64,000 nucleotides of DNA, from positions 186,001 to 250,000 of the forward strand of contig JALQCY010000002.1 of the NCBI GenBank assembly GCA_023241745.1, read 5' to 3'. The stretch comes from Isoptericola peretonis (lineage in GTDB: Bacteria; Actinomycetota; Actinomycetes; Actinomycetales; Cellulomonadaceae). Below, piece by piece: positions 58,535-64,000 of the stretch (positions are counted from its first letter, which is position 1; every line of letters begins with the position of its first letter). Made by a program: the position numbers and the translations under genes. The notes beneath the pieces were generated by a model that was not told the DNA's origin, ran no database searches, and was given only the letters and a program-made list of their open reading frames with translations.

Positions 58535-59503
58535 GTGACCCAGCTCAGCCCGTCGCCCGCCCCGCTCTACCTCGACTGCGACACCGGCGTCGACGACTCC
58601 CTCGCCCTCGCCTACCTGCTCGCCTCGCCCGAGATCGACCTGGTCGGGGTCGGCAGCGTCAGCGGCAACGTCGGCGCCCGGCAGGGTGCGGTGAACACCC
58701 TCGACCTGCTGGCGCTCGCCGGCCGGGGCGACGTGCCCGTCGCCGTCGGGGCGCACGACCCGCTGGCCGGCGAGTACGGCGGCGGCGTGCCCCACGTCCA
58801 CGGCGCCAACGGCGTCGGCGACGTCGTGCTCCCGCCCTCGGGCCGGGCACCCGCGGAAGAGTCGGCGGTGGAGCTGCTGCTCCGGCTGTCGCACGAGCAC
58901 GCCGGACGGCTGCGGGTCGTGGCCGTCGGACCGCTCACCAACCTCGCCCTCGCGCTGCGCGCCGACCCGACGCTCCCGGAGCGGGTGCGCGACCTGACCG
59001 TCATGGGCGGCGCCGCGCTGCACCCGGGCAACGTGTCGCCGGTCGCCGAGGCGAACATCGCCTGCGACCCGGAGGCGGCCGCCGAGGTCCTGGCCGCCGA
59101 CTGGGACGTCACCCTGGTGCCGCTCGACGTGACCATGGCCGACCTGCTCGAGGAGACCGACCGCAAGGCTCTCCTCGAGGCGGGCACCGCGCTGGCGCCG
59201 TGGCTGGGGGACGTGCTGGACCTGTACTTCGACTTCCACGTGGCCACCTTCGGGCGCCGCTGCTCGGCGTTGCACGACCCGCTGGCGGCGGCGATCGCCG
59301 TCGGCGGCGTGCGGCCGACCGTGGCGCCGCGCGTGCCCGTCGTCGTCGACGACACCCGCGGGCCGGGCCGCGGGCAGACGCTCTGCGACCTGCGCGGCCT
59401 GTACGCGGGCCACCCGGACGTGCCGGGCGCCCGCACGCGTGTCGTGCTCGCCACCGGCTCGCCCCTGGCCCCGCACCTGCTCGAGCGCCTGCTGCGGCTC
59501 TGA
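58535..59503 (+). CDS. Nucleoside hydrolase
   Basis: A 322-residue inosine-uridine-preferring type hydrolase: LYLDCDTGVDDSLALAYLLASPEIDL (Ca2+-binding Asp cluster), GPLTNLALAL, LTVMGGAALHPGNVSPVAEANIACDPEAA and LHDPLAAA. It splits nucleosides to base and ribose. Ribose would go to the kinase encoded 46 nt downstream. A GACACT -10 at 58494-58499 and an AAGGACG site lie upstream of the GTG. Confidence 0.94.
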   Translation: MTQLSPSPAPLYLDCDTGVDDSLALAYLLASPEIDLVGVGSVSGNVGARQGAVNTLDLLALAGRGDVPVAVGAHDPLAGEYGGGVPHVHGANGVGDVVLPPSGRAPAEESAVELLLRLSHEHAGRLRVVAVGPLTNLALALRADPTLPERVRDLTVMGGAALHPGNVSPVAEANIACDPEAAAEVLAADWDVTLVPLDVTMADLLEETDRKALLEAGTALAPWLGDVLDLYFDFHVATFGRRCSALHDPLAAAIAVGGVRPTVAPRVPVVVDDTRGPGRGQTLCDLRGLYAGHPDVPGARTRVVLATGSPLAPHLLERLLRL

Positions 59504-59549
59504 CCGCCGATCGCCCCGACCGCCCGACACCCGACGCCCCGGAGACACC

Positions 59550-60533
59550 ATGACCGCCCGCCCCGCCGTCCCCACCGCCCCGACGAACCAGGACGGATCC
59601 GACGGGTCCGTCGTCGTGGTGGGCTCCGCGAACGCCGACCTCCTGGCCCGTACCGCCGTGCACCCGGCGCCGGGAGAGACCGTGCTGGGCCGCGACCTCG
59701 CCGTGCTCCCCGGCGGCAAGGGCGCCAACCAGGCGGTGGCCGCGGCACGGCTGGGGGCGCGGGTGGCGTTCGTCGGGGCGGTCGGCGACGACGAGTTCGC
59801 GCAGGCGGCCACCTCCGGCCTGCGGGACGCCGGCGTCGACCTCGACCGCCTGACGGTCGTCGAGGGCAGCACGGGCGTCGCGGTGGTGACCGTCGCCGCC
59901 GACGGCGAGAACTCGATCGTCGTGATCCCGGGCGCCAACGCGGCCGTGGACGCGAGCCTGGTCCGCCGGCACGCGGACCTGCTCGCCGGTGCGGCGGTCG
60001 TGGTGCTGCAGGGCGAGATCCCGCGGGACGGTGTCGAGGCCGCCGCCCACCTGGCCGGTGGCCGCCTGGTGGTCAACCTGGCGCCGGTGATCGAGGTCGA
60101 CCCCGCGGTGCTGCGCCGGGCCGACCCGCTGGTGGTCAACGAGCACGAGGCGCACGCCGCGCTCCGGCTGCTCGACAGGGACGGCGGCACCGGCCCCGGC
60201 GTGTCCGGCGAGCTGCCCGACGACGAGGTGGTCGGCCGGCTGCGTGCGCTCGGCGTGCCCTCCGTCGTGCTCACCCGCGGCGCGCAGGGTGCGCTCGTCG
60301 CGGCTCGAGGCCTGGGGGCGGACGGCGACGTCGTCTCCGTTCCCGCGCCGCGCGTGGACGCCGTCGACACCACGGGCGCCGGGGACGCGTTCGTCGGCGC
60401 GCTGGCGGGCGAGCTCGCGCGGGGGAGCGGCCTCGTCGACGCGGCGCACCTCGCCGCGCGGGTCGGCGCGTTCGCCGTCCGGGGGTCCGGGGCACAGCCC
60501 TCGTACCCGTGGGCGGGCGACGAGCTGCCGTGA
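59550..60533 (+). CDS. rbsK: Ribokinase
   Basis: A 327-residue PfkB sugar kinase with VVVGSANADLL, PGGKGANQAVAAARLGA (sugar binding), VNEHEA and DTTGAGDAFVGALAGEL (ATP binding and catalytic Asp). It makes ribose 5-phosphate, and after the nucleoside hydrolase it completes nucleoside salvage. It is probably co-transcribed. Confidence 0.93.
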   Translation: MTARPAVPTAPTNQDGSDGSVVVVGSANADLLARTAVHPAPGETVLGRDLAVLPGGKGANQAVAAARLGARVAFVGAVGDDEFAQAATSGLRDAGVDLDRLTVVEGSTGVAVVTVAADGENSIVVIPGANAAVDASLVRRHADLLAGAAVVVLQGEIPRDGVEAAAHLAGGRLVVNLAPVIEVDPAVLRRADPLVVNEHEAHAALRLLDRDGGTGPGVSGELPDDEVVGRLRALGVPSVVLTRGAQGALVAARGLGADGDVVSVPAPRVDAVDTTGAGDAFVGALAGELARGSGLVDAAHLAARVGAFAVRGSGAQPSYPWAGDELP

Positions 60534-60538
60534 AGGTG

Positions 60539-60605
60539 TCGTGCCGGGCCCTCGTCCCGGCACGACGAAGGCCCCCGTCCTGCGGTGCAGGTCAGGGGCC
60601 TTTCT
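60539..60605 (+). terminator. Two hairpins after ribokinase
   Basis: First, TCGTGCCGGG pairs perfectly with CCCGGCACGA around a 7-nt loop (60539-60565). Second, AAGGCCCC pairs with GGGGCCTT (60568-60602) and runs into TTTCTC, the nearest thing to a U-tract in the window. The second also lies just beyond the 3' end of the minus-strand tRNA-Asn. Confidence 0.85.
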
Positions 60606-60611
60606 CGGTTG

Positions 60612-60684
<73 letters not shown>

Positions 60685-60736
60685 TCGCGTGGTCGTCCGC
60701 CTTGCGGCCTTCGGACCGGAAAGAACAATACCAGGC

Positions 60737-61252
60737 TCAGGCCGGTAGTCCGGACGCCCCCCGGACCCTGGACTCCGTGGCGTCCACCACTCGGGCCACC
60801 GCGGGATTCCCGAGGTCGACTCCCGCGCCGGCGACCGCCTGGGAGAAGAGCCCGCCGTCCGCCGTCCGCCGTACCGCGACCTTCACCTCGCCACCGCCGG
60901 GCACCGTGACGGTCTCGGCGAGCACCACCGACCACTGGACGCGTTCGCGCAGGGCTTGGGGGAACGACGTGCGCTCGGCGTCCACGAGGCGCAGCACGGT
61001 GTCGGCCGCGGCGTCGACCCACTCGACCACCAGCTCGGACCGCTCGGGATCGAAGGTTCCCCGGTCGACGTCGCACCACGGGCGACGCGTGCCGACGTCC
61101 TGCGGGCCGGGCCCGACGACGACCAGGTCGGCGGTCGTCGCGACCGCCCAGCGGTCGTCGGGGAGCTCGGCGGACGCCAGGACCCGCTCGCCGCGGGCCA
61201 GAGGAAGGGTGCGGCGGACGTCGGCGGGCAGGGGAGAGCGGCGGAACCACAT
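60737..61252 (-). CDS. Hypothetical protein (171 aa)
   Basis: The protein starts MWFRRSPLPADVRRTLPLARGERVLASAEL, then alternates strands (RWAVATTADLVVVGPG, WVDAAADTVLRLVDAERTSF) as in a beta-rich small domain. I do not recognise the family. TACGGT lies 6 nt before the ATG, so it has its own leaderless promoter. Confidence 0.75.
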   Translation of the reverse strand: MWFRRSPLPADVRRTLPLARGERVLASAELPDDRWAVATTADLVVVGPGPQDVGTRRPWCDVDRGTFDPERSELVVEWVDAAADTVLRLVDAERTSFPQALRERVQWSVVLAETVTVPGGGEVKVAVRRTADGGLFSQAVAGAGVDLGNPAVARVVDATESRVRGASGLPA

Positions 61253-61301
61253 GGCGCCACCGTACCGATCGCCCGTGCGAAGCGAGGCCCGCACCTGCGG
61301 C

Positions 61302-61751
61302 TCAGCCTGCCGTGGCCCCGCGGCCGTCCTCCTCGGCTCGCGGCGCCGCCTCCCGGGCCGCATCCCCACCAGCGTCTCGAGCGGCCTGCTCGCGCTCCCG
61401 CTTGAGGCGCGCCTGCTCCAGCAGCCACCGCATCTCGGGGTCGTCGTCGGGGTCCGCGCCCGTGGCGTCGGCCGGGGCGTCGGTCTCCCAGGTGCGACGA
61501 CGGCCCGGGTACTGCGCGGCCGCGGCGGGCCCGGCCGGGAACCCCGTCCGCGGCGCCGGGCGGCGCCGCGCACGGGCGCGGCGGCTCACGACGAGCCACG
61601 CGATCGAGCCGGCGAACGGCAGCAGCAGGATGATGAGGATCCACAACCCCTTCGGGATCCCGCCGCCGTCCTCCTCGTCGGACTGGGCCACATCGACCAG
61701 GGCGTAGACGACGAGCGCGAGGTAGGCCAGCATCGGCAGCACGCGGAGCAT
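61302..61751 (-). CDS. PLDc_N domain membrane protein (149 aa)
   Basis: Two helices, LRVLPMLAYLALVVYALVDVAQS and KGLWILIILLLPFAGSIAWLVV, form the phospholipase D N-terminal (PLDc_N) domain found alone in many actinobacterial proteins. A charged cytoplasmic tail rich in Arg, Glu and Ala follows. Function unknown. It lies 49 nt upstream of the 171-aa gene, on the same strand. Confidence 0.85.
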   Translation of the reverse strand: MLRVLPMLAYLALVVYALVDVAQSDEEDGGGIPKGLWILIILLLPFAGSIAWLVVSRRARARRRPAPRTGFPAGPAAAAQYPGRRRTWETDAPADATGADPDDDPEMRWLLEQARLKREREQAARDAGGDAAREAAPRAEEDGRGATAG

Positions 61752-61819
61752 GGCCCCGGACTGTAGCGGGTCCGCGCGGGGGCGCGTACCCCCGCACGGC
61801 CTGGTGATACGGCGTCCGG

Positions 61820-61893
61820 TGCCCCGTGCAGGACTTGAACCCGCGACCGAGAGATTATGAGTCTCCTGCTCTGACCAGCTGAGCTAACGGGGC
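61820..61893 (-). tRNA. tRNA with CAT anticodon (Ile2 or elongator Met)
   Basis: The 74-nt cloverleaf has acceptor GCCCCGT/ACGGGGC, D-arm GCTC/GAGC, anticodon loop CTCATAA and T-arm GCGGG/CCTGC with a mismatch. Initiator tRNA is excluded because the first acceptor pair is G-C and the anticodon stem lacks GGG/CCC. The acceptor and T-arm resemble bacterial tRNA-Ile2 (lysidine-modified CAT), but elongator Met is possible. CCA is not encoded. Confidence 0.93.
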
Positions 61894-61958
61894 GCGCGGC
61901 GAGCATACCGGGACCGGCCCCGGGTGCGCGGGGCCGCGCCCCGCGGTCTCCTGGTCGG

Positions 61959-62315
61959 GTGGCGGTGGAGATCAGGCGCGTGTACGACGACCCGGGCCCC
62001 GACGACGGGCTACGGGTGCTCGTGGACCGCCTGTGGCCGCGGGGCCGGTCCAAGGCCGACGCCCACGTCGACGAGTGGCTCAAGGACGTGGCGCCGTCGT
62101 CCGGGCTGCGCCGCTGGTTCGGCCACGACCCGTCCCGGTTCGACGAGTTCGCGCGGCGCTACCGGGTCGAGCTCGACCACAACCCGGCCGTCGCGGAGCT
62201 GGTCTCGCTCGTGCGCGACCACGAGGTCGTGACGCTCCTGTACGGGGCCCGCGACGAGCGGCACAACCAGGCGGTGGTGCTGCGCGACGTCCTGGGCGAC
62301 CAGTTGCGCGACTAG
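61959..62315 (+). CDS. DUF488 family protein (YeaO-like)
   Basis: A 118-residue protein with VRRVYDDPGP-like start, VDRLWPRGRSKADAHVDEWLKDVAPS and HEVVTLLYGARDERHNQAVVL, the DUF488 marks. Its role is unknown. Its stop overlaps the stop of the converging acyltransferase gene in CTAG. A second GTG follows the first directly. Confidence 0.9.
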   Translation: MAVEIRRVYDDPGPDDGLRVLVDRLWPRGRSKADAHVDEWLKDVAPSSGLRRWFGHDPSRFDEFARRYRVELDHNPAVAELVSLVRDHEVVTLLYGARDERHNQAVVLRDVLGDQLRD

Positions 62316-63490
62316 CGGGTGGAGACGGGCTCAGGCTCCGGGGCGCGAGCGTCCCGCACCTCCTGAGGCTTCCGGCCCAGGTACCGGGAGGTGCGCTCGA
62401 GGTCGTGGGCCACAGCCCGTCGCAGCCGCGGCCCGAGGGGTCGTTCGACGAACCGGTGGACGAGATAGGCGACGCCGAGCACAGCTGCCGTGACGAGCGT
62501 GAACGTCGCCCACGCCGGCAGGTGCGGGTACCACTGCGCGATGAGCCACTGCCCCCACGACGAGTGCAACAGGTACAGCGGGTACGTCAGTGCGCCGACG
62601 AGGGTGAGCCACTTCCAGGACAGGCGGTCGATCCGGGTGAGGGAGACGAGGGCCACCAGGGCGAAGCAGGCGAGGATCGCCGCCCAGTACGTCTCGGGCC
62701 CGATCGTGACGTCGGTGCTGTTCGCGATCCGCAGCGACTGGCTGCGTCCGGACACCACCCCCGCGAGCGCGACGTTGAGCCCGAGGACGAGCCACAGCAC
62801 GAGGGAGCGGCGCTCCTTCGTCAGGAGGTACAGCATCATGCCGCCCGCGAACAATGGCGCGTCGCTGCCGACGAGCAGCGTGGACCACAGCTCGCTGTCG
62901 GTCCGCACGGCGATCGCGGCGAGCACCGGCCACACCGCGGCGAACGCGACGAGCCGGTTGCGCGTCATGCCGATCGCGAGCAGCAGCCCGATGAGGACGT
63001 AGAACCGCAGCTCCGTCCAGAGCGTCCAGTAGACCGGTTCGATGTCCTGCACCCCGAACGCGCGCTGCACCATCGTGAGGTTCGCGGCCGTCTCCGCGAC
63101 GCCGACGTCCTTGCGGCCCGGCGCCACCAGCACGAGCAGCGCGACGACCGCTGCCACCGAGAACCAGTACGCCGGGAAGAGCCGGCCCACCCGGGACGCG
63201 GTGAACGACGTCACGTTCCGCCCCCAGGCGGACATCAGGATGACGAAGCCGCTGATGACGAAGAACAGCTGCACGCCGAACGACCCGAACGCGACCACCG
63301 GCTGCAGGTGCGGGAACGACTCGTCGGTCGGGGCGCCCCAGGCGGAGTGGTTGACCGCCACGTAGTGGTAGGCGAGGACGGCCATCGCCGCCAGGAAGCG
63401 GAGGCCGTCGAGCGCGGCGAGCCTGGGCCGGCCGGCCTCGGGCGCCACCCGTCGAGGGCTCGGCAGGGGCGGTGGCATTGACTCAGTCAT
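62312..63490 (-). CDS. Acyltransferase family 3 membrane protein (OafA/YrhL-like)
   Basis: A 392-residue protein with about ten helices. [20 protein letters not shown] holds the conserved His, [17 protein letters not shown] is the family core and [12 protein letters not shown] follows. The family moves acyl groups onto extracellular glycans or lipids. I chose the ATG at 63490 (MTESMPPP); an ATG at 63502 is an alternative. It converges on DUF488. Confidence 0.9.
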   Translation of the reverse strand: MTESMPPPLPSPRRVAPEAGRPRLAALDGLRFLAAMAVLAYHYVAVNHSAWGAPTDESFPHLQPVVAFGSFGVQLFFVISGFVILMSAWGRNVTSFTASRVGRLFPAYWFSVAAVVALLVLVAPGRKDVGVAETAANLTMVQRAFGVQDIEPVYWTLWTELRFYVLIGLLLAIGMTRNRLVAFAAVWPVLAAIAVRTDSELWSTLLVGSDAPLFAGGMMLYLLTKERRSLVLWLVLGLNVALAGVVSGRSQSLRIANSTDVTIGPETYWAAILACFALVALVSLTRIDRLSWKWLTLVGALTYPLYLLHSSWGQWLIAQWYPHLPAWATFTLVTAAVLGVAYLVHRFVERPLGPRLRRAVAHDLERTSRYLGRKPQEVRDARAPEPEPVSTR

Positions 63491-63513
63491 CGGTCGGAGC
63501 ATCGCTCGGCACG

Positions 63514-63530
63514 TTATCAAACCGTGATAA
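63514..63530. promoter_or_regulatory. TTATCA-N5-TGATAA inverted repeat in the acyltransferase/def divergent region
   Basis: An AT-rich inverted repeat in very GC-rich DNA, about 24 bp upstream of the acyltransferase start and 40 bp before def. It could be an operator or contain the acyltransferase promoter. def itself has GAGAAT 6 nt before its ATG. Confidence 0.45.
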
Positions 63531-63570
63531 TCGGCGCCTCCAGCCGTCCGCGACGTGGGAGAATGCGGCC

Positions 63571-64000
63571 ATGGCGATGCGAGACATCCGGGTACTGCCC
63601 GATCCCGTGCTGCGCACACCCTGCGACGAGATCACGACCGTCGACGACCGGGTCCGGTCCCTCGTGGCGGACCTGGTCGAGACCGTCGACGCCGACGGCC
63701 GCGCGGGGCTCGCGGCCAACCAGATCGGCGTGAGTCTGCGGGCCTTCTCCTGGAACGTCGACGACGAGATCGGCTACGTCCTCAATCCCCGGATCGTCGA
63801 GCTCTCGGAGGAGACCCAGGACGGCGACGAGGGCTGCCTCTCGGTGCCCGGTCTCTGGTACCCCACCACCCGCGCCTGGTATGCCCGCGTCGTCGGCAAC
63901 GACCTCGACGGCAACGAGATCGAGGTCGAGGGCACGGGCCTGATGGCGCGCTGCCTGCAGCACGAGTGCGACCACCTGGACGGCACGCTCTACCTGGACC
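63571..64000 (+). CDS. def: Peptide deformylase (5' part, runs off the right edge)
   Basis: 143 residues are visible: [21 protein letters not shown], motif 1 GLAANQIGV, motif 2 EGCLSVPG with the metal Cys, and motif 3 QHECDHLDG with the metal His pair and catalytic Glu. It removes formyl from new proteins. All three motifs are complete, so only the extreme C-terminus is missing. GAGAAT lies 6 nt before the ATG. Confidence 0.96.
   Translation, partial: MAMRDIRVLPDPVLRTPCDEITTVDDRVRSLVADLVETVDADGRAGLAANQIGVSLRAFSWNVDDEIGYVLNPRIVELSEETQDGDEGCLSVPGLWYPTTRAWYARVVGNDLDGNEIEVEGTGLMARCLQHECDHLDGTLYLD

Noticed and set aside
57026..60373. 1115-codon minus-strand frame covering MFS, nucleoside hydrolase and ribokinase
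   Set aside because: It overlaps the MFS gene in another frame and the other two in antisense; Ser/Arg-rich composition marks it as a shadow.
61820..61893. Initiator tRNA-Met
   Set aside because: The first acceptor pair is matched (G-C) and the anticodon stem has no three G-C pairs, so it is not an initiator.

Overview
The window is a very GC-rich, gene-dense stretch of an actinobacterial chromosome. The order hrcA-dnaJ-rsmE-HIT-phoH-ybeY-CNNM/CBS-era, then leuA, recO, uppS, glyS, dusB, dgt, dnaG and def, together with Zur- and DtxR/IdeR-type boxes and many leaderless GTG starts, suggests Micrococcales. Cellulomonadaceae or Promicromonosporaceae fits best, but that placement is inference. 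I see no prophage, insertion sequence, rRNA or CRISPR array.

Region 1 (1-4.3 kb) has the 5' part of a DUF3097 gene, then a large LuxR-family ATPase regulator (LAL) translationally coupled to a tiny basic protein, with a second similar tiny gene downstream. Tandem TACCTCAG repeats lie in the divergent region shared with hrcA. Region 2 (4.3-19.7 kb) is conserved housekeeping: CIRCE-hrcA-dnaJ, rsmE, a HIT protein, phoH-ybeY-CNNM-era, two membrane proteins, leuA behind a leucine leader peptide, a prepilin-type peptidase, recO and uppS. Region 3 (19.7-27.8 kb) is a minus-strand metal-acquisition block. The zinc operon znuA-znuC-znuB-zur sits behind two Zur boxes. It is followed by a siderophore-type operon (VTT protein, two FecCD permeases, ATPase, binding lipoprotein) with DtxR/IdeR-like boxes at its head and before the binding protein. 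Region 4 (27.8-31.7 kb) has an ECF42-like sigma factor with its YCII partner, another YCII-like gene, and glyS.

Region 5 (32-38.8 kb) looks like a lysine/pipecolate catabolic cluster: a LysR regulator divergent from a FAD amine oxidase, a DUF1338/HglS 2-oxoadipate enzyme, an ALDH7-type semialdehyde dehydrogenase and an AGCS amino-acid symporter. Region 6 (38.8-49.8 kb) holds dusB, a repeat/hairpin element, then a maltodextrin locus: a GH13 alpha-glucosidase, a LacI regulator and malEFG without an ATPase, followed by a GerW-like protein and a second GH13 enzyme. Region 7 (49.8-64 kb) has a phosphoesterase, dgt, a VOC/AraC pair, dnaG, a GNAT enzyme, an alpha/beta hydrolase, an MFS exporter, nucleoside hydrolase plus ribokinase, two tRNAs, small hypotheticals, an acyltransferase and the 5' part of def.

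Strong hairpins close most transcription units. About 17 genes have a TANNNT-like -10 box only 6-7 nt before the start codon and are probably translated from leaderless mRNAs. All functions are read from sequence alone; no database search was run.
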